Shown here in pieces: positions 52,588-61,675 of a stretch of DNA of 64,000 nucleotides. Position 1 is the first letter of the stretch, and each line of letters starts with the position of its first letter. The position numbers and the translations under genes are program-made. Origin of the DNA: JABDMH01 sp965223105 (lineage in GTDB: Bacteria > Bacteroidota > Bacteroidia > Chitinophagales > Saprospiraceae); the NCBI GenBank assembly GCA_965223105.1, contig OZ244987.1, positions 4,340,001 to 4,404,000 on the forward strand, written 5' to 3'. The notes beneath the pieces were generated by a model that saw nothing but the letters and a program-made list of their open reading frames with translations, ran no database searches and was not told the origin of the DNA.

Positions 52588-53367
52588 ATGGCCTTCAGTT
52601 TTTTTATTGCCTTATTCCCAGCCATCATATTCATGTTCACCCTGGTAGCCTACTTGCCTATTCCAAATTTTGATCAGGTAATCAGAGCTGCCATTCACGA
52701 TGTGATACCGGAAAATGCCCATGCTTTTTTATTTGAAACTGTCGATGAGATCAGATCTATACCTCGAGGTGGTCTTCTCTCTCTTGGTTTTATTTTGGCC
52801 ATTCTCTTTGCCTCTAACGGATTTATGACGATGATACGGGGTTTTGAAAAATCGTATGAAGTAACCTTTAAAGCCAGGAAGTTTGTACGGAAGCAAGGAA
52901 TAGCGATTGGACTAACCTTGTTGGTAGGAGTTTTATTTTTGGTTTGCGCTATCTTGATTATCAGTGGCACCCAGATTCTGGGCCTATTATTTGATGAGTC
53001 AGCTGAATCCGGGATCAATAGGTATGTTTTTCAATTCTTGAGATGGGGAGCCCTGTTCTTTCTATACTACAGTATTATTGCGGTATTGTACCGGTTTGGT
53101 CCTCCACTATATACCAAATTCAAGTTCTTTTCACCAGGCACCAATCTGGCAACACTTTTGAGTCTGATCATATCTATACTTTTTACTTATGCAATCAATA
53201 ATTTTGGAACTCAGGATCGAATTTACGGACCCCTGGGCGCATTGATTGTTATGCTTTTATGGATTCAAATCAATTGCTTGATTCTGTTGATCGGTTTTGA
53301 GCTGAATGCCAGCATAGCTGTGAACCGTGATTTGCGCAATAGACTAGACTCAGACCAGGATCGGTAA
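52588..53367 (+). CDS. YihY/BrkB-family membrane protein (true start probably upstream)
   Basis: From the first ATG (52588) 259 residues are read: SFFIALFPAIIFMFTLVAYL, FILAILFASNGFMTMIRGF, GIAIGLTLLVGVLFLVCAIL and LRWGALFFLYYSIIAVLYRF are membrane helices of the YihY family, formerly called BrkB. However, the reading frame is open all the way back to the thioesterase TAG at 52411, with TFPGFAGIPIHDVVKFII and EIKREDISTRANS upstream of the ATG. That block is part of the usual family N-terminus, so the protein likely begins at a non-standard codon (ATA at 52423 is one candidate) or by read-through. Function of the family is unclear; it is not a tRNase BN nuclease. Confidence 0.8.
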   Translation: MAFSFFIALFPAIIFMFTLVAYLPIPNFDQVIRAAIHDVIPENAHAFLFETVDEIRSIPRGGLLSLGFILAILFASNGFMTMIRGFEKSYEVTFKARKFVRKQGIAIGLTLLVGVLFLVCAILIISGTQILGLLFDESAESGINRYVFQFLRWGALFFLYYSIIAVLYRFGPPLYTKFKFFSPGTNLATLLSLIISILFTYAINNFGTQDRIYGPLGALIVMLLWIQINCLILLIGFELNASIAVNRDLRNRLDSDQDR

Positions 53368-53912
53368 GAGAATCGGAGTTGTGGAGTTGCGGTGTTGTGG
53401 TATTGTGGTGTTGTGGTGTTGTGGTATTGTGGTTCTTAGTCTTTGGTCTTTAGTCTTTCTCCCCTCATGAAATACGTTGGCTGCTCGATAATCACCCGCC
53501 GGTAAAAGAACCGGCTCTGCCCCATGGTGTTGTGGTATTATGGTGTTATGGTATTGTAGTAATGTGGTAATGTAGACTCATGAAATGCGTTGGCTGCTCG
53601 GTAATAACCCGCCGGTAAAAGAACCGGCTCTGCCTGACCCCATGGTGTTGTGGTATAATGGTGTTATGGTATTGTGGTAATGTGGTCTCATGAAATGCGT
53701 TGGCTGCTCGGTAATAACCCGCCGGTAAAAGAACCGGCTCTGCCTGACCCCATGGTGTTGTGGTATAATGGTGCTATGGTATTGTGGTAATATAATCACC
53801 CGCCGGTAAAAGAACCGGCTCTGTCATGTCTTTTTGGAATCCGAGGAGCCCGCCCGCATTCATAACTCATAACTCATCATTCATAACTCATAACTTATCA
53901 CTCATTAAGAAA
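53368..53912 (-). repeat. Inverse-orientation repeat cluster with four hairpin elements
   Basis: Hairpins GCCGGT-AAAAGA-ACCGGC at 53498-53515, 53611-53628, 53721-53738 and 53802-53819 are the reverse complement of the elements near 1.8-2.0 kb. Between them lie GTTGTGG-type simple sequence (complement of the CCACAACACC of family 1) and the CTGCTCGATAATCACCC / GCTGCTCGGTAATAACCC flank. At 53840-53863 a fragment GAGGAGCCCGCCCGCATTCA is the complement of the GCGGGCGGGCTCC core of families 1 and 2. The end holds a simple repeat of CATAACTCAT. No gene found. Confidence 0.8.
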
Positions 53913-56375
53913 TCACTCATCTTTAATAGCTTTTACCGGATTCATCACGGCAGCTTTTAGACTTTGAAAACTGACCGTTATCATAGCAATGCCTAAAGCC
54001 ACCAATCCAGCCAGCAGAAAAACCGTCCAGTGAACATCAATTCGATAAGCGAAATTGTCTAGCCACTGTCCTAATGCATACCAGGTAATAGGAATGGCAA
54101 TTAGTATTCCCATGAGGACCAACCAAATAAATTGACGTGACAAGAGACTTACAATATTCCCGATACTGGCTCCCAGTACTTTTCTAATACCAATTTCTTT
54201 GGTACGATGCTCCACCACGAAAGTAGACAATCCAAACAGCCCCAGGCAAGAAACCAAAATGGCCAACAGGGAAAAGAGCATGATAATTTTGCCAATGCGC
54301 TGTTCCGCCTCATACATTTTGGCAAAGGACTCATCGACAAATCGATAGGCGAAGGGTTGACTCGGGGCCATCTCGTTCCAGGTTCGTTCTAGATGTCCAA
54401 GTACTTGATCCGTTTTACCGGCTTGGTACCGCACCGAAACTGATCCAGTAGATCTACCCAGGAAGAAGCCCAAGGCCTCGATTTCTTCCCGAAGGCTCTC
54501 AAAGTGAAAATCTTCGACAATTCCTATGATGGTGTATTCAACAAAATCCTCTGGCCGGGGCGTACCTTGAATATCATCTTCTAGGCCGTAGATCTTCTTT
54601 CCCAGCGGATCTTGGTAGCCTAAGATGGCGATCGCCGCTTCATTCAGGACCACTGCATTGCTATCACCACCAAAACTTGGGTCAAAAAAACGGCCTTCTT
54701 TTAGTGTCAATTGATAAGTATCTGCATAGTCATGATCTACGTACCAGTTATCCATATTGATGGCAAGATCTTCTCGAAATTCTCTTGCCTGAGAGTAGGT
54801 GCTGTTGCTCCGGGCAGATGGAATGGGCAGGTAAGCCGAAACAGTCGCCGCTTCAACTGCAGGATCTTGCAGTACTTGTTGCTTAAATGATTGGATATTG
54901 TTCCCCAATGTAAAGGCATTGCGCACAACGGCAATCTGGTCCCTTTGAAAACCTAATTTTTTTTCTTGGATAAAATTTAGTTGCTGATAGATCAAAAAAG
55001 TACCAATAATTAAGGCCGTTGCAATAATAAATTGGAACACGACCAAACCATTCCGAAGGACCTGATCACGACCATCTCGCTTCCCAACGGCAGCCCGAAG
55101 AACTTTAATAGGTCGAAAGGCCGACAGAAAAAAAGCTGGATAACTACCTGCCAACAGGCCAACAAAAAAGATCCCACCGAGTAATGCCAACCAAAAGTTG
55201 AAGCTGCTCCATGGAATAGTTAGGGCTATTCCAGTTAGATTATTGTACCATGGCAATACCAATAAACTGAGCATCAATGCAAATACTACCGCAATGGTTG
55301 CGATCACAATTGCCTCACTTAAAAATTGATAGATCAGTTGTCGCCGATTGCTGCCCATCACTTTCCGTACACCAATCTCCTTACTACGCTGGGTAGATTT
55401 AGCCGTTGTGAGGTTCATGAAGTTGATGCAAGCGATCAATAAGACAAAAAGTGCAATAGAGGAAAATATCCAGACGTATTTAATATCACCATTCGATCTT
55501 AATTCTACCTGAAGTTGGGACCGCAAGTGAATGTCAGTAAGTGGCTGGACATCGAATCTTGCATACTGCCCGGTGGCTTCAAACTCCTCCAAAGTCATAC
55601 CAAGGAGTGTACTGCTGGTGATCTCCAGTTTTTGACGAGATAGGTCAATAAACTTCCTCTGAAAATCATGAAAAGATGTACCATCTCTCAGCAGAAGATA
55701 AGTATGAAAATTATTGTTCGAAGCCCAAAAAGGAGGGGAATTTTCAACTTCCTCATTGCCATTCATGGCTAGCAGCATATCCGCTTCAAAATGGGTTGTC
55801 GAAGGTAAATCTTTGAACACACCAGCAATTTCCCACGGCTGCACATTACCGTCCAAGAGCAATTGTTGACCGATGGCTTGGGATGAAGAAGAAAAAAGTC
55901 GATGAGCAAGTGATTCAGAAATCACCAAACTGTGCGGCTTAGTGAGCACTTGATTTGGATCGCCCTCCAACATGTCCACAGGGAAAAGATTAAAAAATGA
56001 ACTATCGACAGTGAGCACTTCCTCCACCTGCATCTTTTGCATTTCCCTTCCTACTATCTCGATCAAGTATGATCCATATTGACGAAATCGGCACCAATCC
56101 ACGATTTCAGGCAGTGCTGCTGCTGCATCTGGTGCAACAATAGCTCCAGTCACTGCCATGTTCATCACTGTCCCTCCAAAATTGATATCAGAATAAGGTC
56201 TGACAATTCTATCTCTATTGATATTCCACTTGTCATAGCTCAATTCATGACCGACATACATAAGAATGAGGAGGCAACATAGTACCCCGATAGATAAACC
56301 GACAATATTGGTCGCACTGAATAGTTTTTGCTTCCATAGGTTACGGATCGCGATTTTCAGGTAGTTCCTTAGCAT
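53913..56375 (-). CDS. MacB/FtsX-type ABC transporter permease (paralogue)
   Basis: An 820-residue protein similar in design to the 7226 gene: MLRNYLKIAIRNLWKQKLFS, signal anchor with VGLSIGVLCCLLILMYVG, a MacB-PCD periplasmic domain (about 45-285), FtsX helices, a second half from RNGLVVFQFIIATALIIGTF and the C-terminal VEHRTKEIGIRKVLGASIGN. It contains RSKEIGVRKVMGSNRRQL in the first half, the usual coupling helix motif. No ATPase is adjacent. Its 3' end faces the inverse repeat cluster. Confidence 0.9.
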   Translation of the reverse strand: MLRNYLKIAIRNLWKQKLFSATNIVGLSIGVLCCLLILMYVGHELSYDKWNINRDRIVRPYSDINFGGTVMNMAVTGAIVAPDAAAALPEIVDWCRFRQYGSYLIEIVGREMQKMQVEEVLTVDSSFFNLFPVDMLEGDPNQVLTKPHSLVISESLAHRLFSSSSQAIGQQLLLDGNVQPWEIAGVFKDLPSTTHFEADMLLAMNGNEEVENSPPFWASNNNFHTYLLLRDGTSFHDFQRKFIDLSRQKLEITSSTLLGMTLEEFEATGQYARFDVQPLTDIHLRSQLQVELRSNGDIKYVWIFSSIALFVLLIACINFMNLTTAKSTQRSKEIGVRKVMGSNRRQLIYQFLSEAIVIATIAVVFALMLSLLVLPWYNNLTGIALTIPWSSFNFWLALLGGIFFVGLLAGSYPAFFLSAFRPIKVLRAAVGKRDGRDQVLRNGLVVFQFIIATALIIGTFLIYQQLNFIQEKKLGFQRDQIAVVRNAFTLGNNIQSFKQQVLQDPAVEAATVSAYLPIPSARSNSTYSQAREFREDLAINMDNWYVDHDYADTYQLTLKEGRFFDPSFGGDSNAVVLNEAAIAILGYQDPLGKKIYGLEDDIQGTPRPEDFVEYTIIGIVEDFHFESLREEIEALGFFLGRSTGSVSVRYQAGKTDQVLGHLERTWNEMAPSQPFAYRFVDESFAKMYEAEQRIGKIIMLFSLLAILVSCLGLFGLSTFVVEHRTKEIGIRKVLGASIGNIVSLLSRQFIWLVLMGILIAIPITWYALGQWLDNFAYRIDVHWTVFLLAGLVALGIAMITVSFQSLKAAVMNPVKAIKDE

Positions 56376-56809
56376 TTACCAGCACTTTTTTGATTAGATG
56401 AAAGACAAGGCATAGCCGTCAGTCATCATAGACGGACGTAGATAAGTTTGGTTGCAAAAAGAGCTGAAAAAGCAGCGACCACCTTCCTCTTAAACGATGA
56501 CTCCTGGAGAATCTGAGCTAGATTGCCCAGCTAACATTTCATACTTATCGTAAACGGTCCTGAAACCAAAATGAAAATGGCACACTAATTGATCTTCAAA
56601 AATATATACTGAATAAGAGGTCCTTGAAAAAATTTCATTTGGACCAGATGCGAACACATTGGCACATTCACACTCACCTTATTGCGTCTGTTCGTGACCG
56701 CGAATCTGTTCTCACCGTCCAATTGATTCTTTCAATAACCTCATCATATGAAGATAACCCCTCATAGCTATCCCACAGGTGAAAGCTATTGAAGGTACCC
56801 TCTTTTTAA
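56376..56809. other. Intergenic region without recognised features
   Basis: A 434-bp gap upstream of the permease and of two small genes. No structured RNA or consensus promoter was found. A TTGGCAC near 56660 lacks the spacing of a sigma-54 site. Confidence 0.4.
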
Positions 56810-56995
56810 ATGCACAATTCAAAGACCATGAGAAAAGAATTTAGAAGTCTAAGCGAAGGACTAGCTTGGATCGCATTAAACGCGATCTCCCCTCTTCACC
56901 TGCAGATTCTGCGGGAAGAACTCCTTTCCAATCATCAGTTCACGGGCTCGTTTTTTATCCACACCATTATGCAAGACAAGGAACTATCGGGCTAG
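56810..56995 (+). CDS. Small uncharacterised protein, first of a tandem pair
   Basis: A 61-residue protein (start MHNSKTMRKEFRSLSEGLAW; a second ATG at 56828 is also possible). It is paralogous to the next ORF at 57042: KEFRS...EGLAWIALNAISPLHLQ and ILREELLSNHQFTGSFFIH align with KKFFKTHLEAIEWISEYAQ and ILREELTFNFIYTDQHFIH. The shared features are an early LeuxAlaxxTrpIle motif, ILREEL, and a Phe/Ile-His end. I do not recognise the family. The similarity between two adjacent ORFs supports that they are expressed. Confidence 0.55.
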   Translation: MHNSKTMRKEFRSLSEGLAWIALNAISPLHLQILREELLSNHQFTGSFFIHTIMQDKELSG

Positions 56996-57041
56996 CAATT
57001 ACTGGAGTCCAAACTTTACTTTTTGAGAAATAACCGAATCA

Positions 57042-57221
57042 ATGATCATGAAAAAGTTTTTTAAAACACATCTCGAAGCCATCGAATGGATTTCTGAATA
57101 TGCTCAGAACGAAGCTCATTTTGAAATCCTCAGGGAAGAATTAACGTTCAACTTCATCTATACGGATCAGCATTTCATTCACCTGGCTCTATTAGAACGA
57201 GACATAGTCTGGTTAGAATAG
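57042..57221 (+). CDS. Small uncharacterised protein, second of a tandem pair
   Basis: A 59-residue ORF that begins ATGATCATGAAAAAG and ends with TAG at 57219-57221. It has the conserved ILREEL block at residues 29-34 and QHFIHLALLERDIVWLE at the end. About 40 percent of aligned positions match the upstream paralogue by eye, mainly hydrophobic and acidic ones. The two genes are 46 bp apart, so probably one transcript. Function is unknown; amphipathic helices are predicted by pattern only. Confidence 0.55.
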   Translation: MIMKKFFKTHLEAIEWISEYAQNEAHFEILREELTFNFIYTDQHFIHLALLERDIVWLE

Positions 57222-57443
57222 CAGTCAAATCAGCTATAGTGACAAAAGCGAATGGAGGCCGATGTGTAGCGATGTCGGTCTTGAGTCAATCTAATTAATG
57301 ATAAATGCTCCATAGCCCATTGGTCAGCATGTCGAGGTTGGCCTAAATAGTAGATAATCCGAGTCCTTTGCCGTATCTTTAAAATCATCTTCCCCTCCAT
57401 CACATTCGTCATTCAAGAGGCGTCAAATCGAAGGCTATATCGG

Positions 57444-58661
57444 ATGTTGACCATAGCGAAAGTATCGAACCAATATCCTTACCTCCTTTTCCTGGGCTGC
57501 TTATTTATCATTGGTTCATCATTTGCTCAGTCTGATTCATCATTGACTACTAAGTGGAAGATGGAATGGCATATGTCCAAAGCAGCATATCTGAAAATGA
57601 AGCGAAAATCGCTTTCGGAATTTGAATTCAGCCCAGATTCCCTGACGATCAATGGTAAATCTGCAAGTTGTAAGTCTATCCATACCAGAGGAAAATCCAG
57701 TAAGCTTTACTGGAGAAAGAGTTATTCAGTAAGCCTAACCGACCATTTTGATTTTCCTGTAGGGGAATATAAACTCCCCATGAAAAGGTTTTATCTACTC
57801 AGCATGTCGATGGATCGAAATTATTTACGTAATCGATTGTCGTTTGCCTGCTTGAACAAACTCGATTTATTTCCACTCTGGTACCATTATATTGAACTGA
57901 AAATCAATGACCAGACTGAGGGTCTCTACCTACTCGTTGAACGACCATCTGACCACCTCCGTAGAGAACTCGATGCCAAAGCCATCCTTCGCCGGTTTTC
58001 AAGTAACCGAATCTCCAAAGATAAATATGCCGATGGCTCCTCCCAGCTATATCAGAAACGAGTAATCAAAACCTTCAAAGCCATCACAGAGGCCTGTAAA
58101 AAATTGAAGGGAGAAGAGCTCTTCAACACCCTGGACGAATGCTTGGACATGAAAGCCTACTTTCGCTGGCTCGCCTTTAATTACCTGGTGAGAAATGGAG
58201 ATTATTCTGATGAAGTATTTTATTATGATACGCCTTCTCCTTCGCAAATCAGATTTGGCATTCTACCTTGGGATTTTGATGATATTTTTTCGCTAAGCCC
58301 TCATGAGGGCAACGAGCAAAGAAGTCGCCTTTGGGATCAGCGTCTGATTTTCTCTAGAGAAGACCCTTTGGACCGTACAATCGCTACAGATCCATTTCTC
58401 TATCAACAATATTTGCATGAGGTTGAGACTTTCTGTAAAATTCTATCTGGAGAGCCCATTGCCGAAATCACCAATTCGATATTAGATGAATTGTTGCCCT
58501 ACTACCGAGATTCAACCCTCATTGCCCAGTCAGATCACGATCGAGTACCTGCTGTAAAATTATTGAACCTGGAAGATGAATTAGCCCGAATCAATGACTA
58601 TTTGCAGTCCCGTCTTCGCATGATGAAGCGCTTAGCTGTTGAGTTTGGACAAGGGCAGTAG
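57444..58661 (+). CDS. CotH kinase family protein, exported
   Basis: A 405-residue protein with a signal peptide (YPYLLFLGCLFIIGSSFA). The CotH pattern is clear: SCKSIHTRGKSSKLYWRKSY, then MDRNYLRNRLSFACLNKLD, YIELKINDQTEGLYLLVERP, NYLVRNGDYSD and RFGILPWDFDDIFSL. CotH proteins are atypical kinases, some of which phosphorylate spore coat proteins; in Bacteroidota they are secreted and of unknown substrate. The Asp in PWDFDD corresponds to the metal-binding end of the active site by family knowledge. Confidence 0.82.
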   Translation: MLTIAKVSNQYPYLLFLGCLFIIGSSFAQSDSSLTTKWKMEWHMSKAAYLKMKRKSLSEFEFSPDSLTINGKSASCKSIHTRGKSSKLYWRKSYSVSLTDHFDFPVGEYKLPMKRFYLLSMSMDRNYLRNRLSFACLNKLDLFPLWYHYIELKINDQTEGLYLLVERPSDHLRRELDAKAILRRFSSNRISKDKYADGSSQLYQKRVIKTFKAITEACKKLKGEELFNTLDECLDMKAYFRWLAFNYLVRNGDYSDEVFYYDTPSPSQIRFGILPWDFDDIFSLSPHEGNEQRSRLWDQRLIFSREDPLDRTIATDPFLYQQYLHEVETFCKILSGEPIAEITNSILDELLPYYRDSTLIAQSDHDRVPAVKLLNLEDELARINDYLQSRLRMMKRLAVEFGQGQ

Positions 58662-59146
58662 CTTCGCACTTGTGGTTCTGTTCTATGGGTTACATCAATC
58701 CTTTCGATCAAGTTTCTGGCTAATGAAAATTTCTCTTCATTTAGCGGCGAGTTTATCGGCAGGCATGCGGGTTACATTGTAAGCGTTCTATTCTCACAGT
58801 TTAGCATTATTGGATAATTACGATGTCCTACTTTCCCAATCATCAACACCGGTGACCGAAGTTGCCGCTACAGTGGTCCGGGAATTAGTCTCATTCACGC
58901 AGAACAGCACAAGAGACAAATTCCCATGTTTGGTTGATTGAAGTTTGCAATTTCACCAATATCCTCACTTCAAAAGATAATCAAATCCTGGGCAATTTAA
59001 ATGCTCATATAGTCACTCGTCTGTGTCCTATCAGCACTATTGTCGTCCCCGTATGCTTAAGCCGCGCTCGGCAATCCCCACGATATGCTCCAGGCTTACC
59101 GATCGCTTCGATCTTTGTGTCCAAGCTAATCCTTTACCTTTAGCCC
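58662..59146. other. Intergenic region without recognised features
   Basis: A 485-bp gap before the glycosyltransferase. No gene is called. CTTTACCTTTAGCCC just before the ATG is one base off a TAnnTTTG box (TACCTTTA) and is too close to be a confident promoter. Confidence 0.4.
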
Positions 59147-59893
59147 ATGCATCAAGTCAAAATATCCGCTACCGTCATCACCTACAATGAGGAAACCAAC
59201 CTGAGGCGGTGTTTGGAGTCATTGCAACAGGTGGCAGATGAGATTGTGGTGGTAGATAGCTATTCCACCGACAATACCGGGGAGATCTGCCGGTCTTTAG
59301 GTGTCCGCTTTGTGCAGCATGCTTTTGAAGGGCACATCCAGCAAAAGAACTTTGCTCTCGATCTGGTCACCCACGATAACGTGCTGTCGCTGGATGCCGA
59401 CGAGGTACTTTCTCCCGAGTTGACGCAATCGATTTTAAGGGTCAAGGCCGATTGGCGTGCTGATGCATATCGCTTTAACCGGCTCAACAATTTCTGTGGA
59501 CATTGGATCCGTCATGGTTTATGGTATCCCGACCGCAAGATCAGACTTTGGGATCGTAAACTAGGTCGCTGGGGTGGCGTCAATCCCCACGATAAGGTGA
59601 TTATGCACGAGGGCGCCCGTACTAAGAAGTTGGATGGGCAGCTGTTGCATTATACGGTCAAAAGTTTGGATGAATTTTATCAGCAATTGGATAAGTTCAG
59701 CAGTATACAAGCGGATGGGTTAAAGTTACAAGGTTTTGAACCCAATTTTTTTCACCGGTATTTTAAGCCATTGTATAAATTCCTACAGAGCTATCTTTTT
59801 CGCCTCGGATTTCTTGATGGTGTTGCTGGATACCAAATCGCCAAGGGACTGGCTTGGGGAATTTGGGAAAGATATCGGAAACTACGCGAATAG
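59147..59893 (+). CDS. Family 2 glycosyltransferase (LPS-core type)
   Basis: A 248-residue GT-A glycosyltransferase. The start ISATVITYNEETNLRRCLES with the DEIVVVDSYSTDNTGEICRS motif, and VLSLDADEVLSPEL (DxD) are typical of WaaE/KdtX-like enzymes that add sugars to the LPS core. The C-terminal helix-rich part (FFHRYFKPLYKFLQSYLFRL) is shared with that group. The donor sugar is not readable. Confidence 0.87.
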   Translation: MHQVKISATVITYNEETNLRRCLESLQQVADEIVVVDSYSTDNTGEICRSLGVRFVQHAFEGHIQQKNFALDLVTHDNVLSLDADEVLSPELTQSILRVKADWRADAYRFNRLNNFCGHWIRHGLWYPDRKIRLWDRKLGRWGGVNPHDKVIMHEGARTKKLDGQLLHYTVKSLDEFYQQLDKFSSIQADGLKLQGFEPNFFHRYFKPLYKFLQSYLFRLGFLDGVAGYQIAKGLAWGIWERYRKLRE

Positions 59894-59901
59894 CTGAGAA
59901 A

Positions 59902-59928
59902 TTCCAAGATGCAAATTCCAAGATGCAG
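59902..59928 (+). repeat. Upstream inverted-repeat arm: two AATTCCAAGATGC copies
   Basis: AATTCCAAGATGC occurs twice in tandem. Its complement (GCATCTTGGA) occurs after the four-helix-bundle gene at 60301-60311, so the gene is bracketed by inverted copies. Confidence 0.6.
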
Positions 59929-59961
59929 CAGGGGTAAATTACATTACGAAAAAATATAGTA

Positions 59962-60258
59962 ATGAAAACATACGATTTTGGAGAAAGAACACTGAATTTC
60001 GCAATGGATGTCAGAACCTTCTTTAGAAAATTACCCGATAATCTGATAAACAGCATTGATGGCAAACAACTCATCAAATCATTGGGATCTGTTGGTGCAA
60101 ATTATTTGGAGGCTAACGATTCGCTAGGTGATCGAGATTTCCTCTTTAGGTTAAAAATTTCCCGAAAGGAGGCAAAAGAATCCAAGTATTGGTTGCGACT
60201 ACTCAAGGCTTCAAATTCTGAAGAAGCTCTTGAATCCTTTACTGCTGTACAAGGCTAA
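59962..60258 (+). CDS. Four-helix-bundle protein (23S rRNA IVS-type), shortened
   Basis: A 98-residue protein of the four-helix-bundle family often encoded by 23S rRNA intervening sequences and elsewhere in Bacteroidota: KTYDFGERTLNFAMDVRTFF, SLGSVGANYLEANDSLGDRD, FLFRLKISRKEAKESKYWL and LRLLKASNSEEALESF. Typical members are about 115-125 residues, so the last helix looks truncated by a stop. It is probably a decayed accessory gene. It sits between short motifs that recur elsewhere without a gene, which suggests a mobile or formerly mobile unit. Confidence 0.75.
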   Translation: MKTYDFGERTLNFAMDVRTFFRKLPDNLINSIDGKQLIKSLGSVGANYLEANDSLGDRDFLFRLKISRKEAKESKYWLRLLKASNSEEALESFTAVQG

Positions 60259-60360
60259 ATGCCCTCAATAACCACTTTCTGATAATTGTACCTTGGAGAT
60301 TGCATCTTGGATTTAGACCTGAATAGGATTGCCATAAAGACATAAGGAGTCCCACACAGT

Positions 60361-61533
60361 CTAATCTATTGACTTAATACGGATATTACGGAAAAAGATA
60401 TCCGAGGGTCCTTGATCAGAAAATATTCTAATCCCTGCCTGTAAACAAATATTTCCGGCATGATTAAATTCTGGCAAGTCAGCATGAGAAGCCTTTACCC
60501 CGTTGATATACATAGCCACTTGATCTTCCCATGCCATTATTTCGGCCGTATTCCATTTATCGTAATTGATAAGATTGCTCCAAGCTCGAGCATGCGTAGC
60601 CAGGGAGCCCGTAGAATAGGCATGCGTAAATCCATTGTGATCATAAATATTACACTCGATACTATTCTCGGTTGATACTGTTTCTGCATCAGAAGGCTTG
60701 CGAATAAATATTCCACTATTGTCCTCCTTCAGGATTCTAAAATCCAATATCAGATGAAAATTCTTGTATATGCCCTCACTTACTAAGAAGCCACCCTTCT
60801 CTCCTGAATTGCCATGAATGACGCCATCCTCAACTGACCAAGTTGCCTCGCCCTCCTCGCTCCAGTCCGACAAGGTCTCTCCATCAAAAATATATTGAAA
60901 CGGAGTCTCAAAATGAGCATCAAAATAATTCCTGATATCCGGTCCATTGACTTGCCCACTGATTGTGGTTATTGTCATATCCCGAAATTGCAATTTCGAT
61001 CCCTTCACAAGCTCAAATCCAATCCGCCCACCCAGGCTGTGCCGGTCATGGGTCTGGGCGATAATGACATCATCTACCACCACTTTGAGATAATCTCCTT
61101 TGGCCCACAATTGAAAAGGAAACCAGCCTGCAGTGTCAAACCCAGGCAACCAGGTACCTCTGGCCACATTGGTGATTGATCCCGAGGGGTTCTGCTGATC
61201 TGCCGAATGATTTAGACTCGCGGAATATCCTTGTGCCTCTCCTTCGTACCGAAATAGGATCGCACCTTTGGTGCCGTTGTTGAGAAAACATTCGCCTCGC
61301 AGCACGAAGTCATTGTAGCGAGCGTCACTCAAGAGCATTGCCTGGTCGCTATCGGTATATAAAGTGATGGCCCCATTCTTAAAATCTGCCTGAATATTAC
61401 CCTCTGTGGTCCACCCATCCAAAGTCCCATTATCAAATAAAACTATCCCCTGGGCACCTGCTTCAATTCCGAATCCAACTGCGACAGCACTCATTAGAAT
61501 AAGACAAAAGGAAGTGGTCCTTGATCGCATCAT
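60361..61533 (-). CDS. DUF1080-type protein with two LamG-like modules
   Basis: A 390-residue protein. The signal (CLILMSAVAVGFGIEAGA) precedes two related beta-sandwich modules: VLFDNGTLDGWTTEGNIQ (about 30-195) and YIFDGETLSDWSEEGEATW (about 215-390). The second has the usual DUF1080 parts (FHLILDFRILKEDNSGIFIR, YDKWNTAEIMAWEDQVAMY, INGVKASH). DUF1080 proteins include 3-keto-disaccharide hydrolases and glycan-binding proteins. The role in a glycan locus is inferred from the neighbouring SusE/F-like and SusC-like genes. Confidence 0.8.
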   Translation of the reverse strand: MMRSRTTSFCLILMSAVAVGFGIEAGAQGIVLFDNGTLDGWTTEGNIQADFKNGAITLYTDSDQAMLLSDARYNDFVLRGECFLNNGTKGAILFRYEGEAQGYSASLNHSADQQNPSGSITNVARGTWLPGFDTAGWFPFQLWAKGDYLKVVVDDVIIAQTHDRHSLGGRIGFELVKGSKLQFRDMTITTISGQVNGPDIRNYFDAHFETPFQYIFDGETLSDWSEEGEATWSVEDGVIHGNSGEKGGFLVSEGIYKNFHLILDFRILKEDNSGIFIRKPSDAETVSTENSIECNIYDHNGFTHAYSTGSLATHARAWSNLINYDKWNTAEIMAWEDQVAMYINGVKASHADLPEFNHAGNICLQAGIRIFSDQGPSDIFFRNIRIKSID

Positions 61534-61606
61534 TGGAAATTTTTGATGATTAAAAATTGAGAAGTGAATATAGGAAGTAAATCTGCATTATGTGCCAGGC
61601 AGCTCT

Positions 61607-61652
61607 AAAAAGAAAAGGTAATAATCCTACTGGATCATCACCTTTTCTTTTT
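61607..61652 (-). terminator. Terminator between the SusE/F-like and DUF1080 genes
   Basis: AAAAAGAAAAGG (61607-61618) pairs with CCTTTTCTTTTT (61641-61652), with further pairs between; the T-run lies at either end, so it could serve the minus-strand gene at 61676. Confidence 0.75.
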
Positions 61653-61675
61653 AACAAAATGATACTGGCGTATCG

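Noticed and set aside
56660..56690. Sigma-54 promoter (TTGGCAC ... TTGC)
   Set aside because: The distance between the GG and GC elements is about 21 bases rather than 10.
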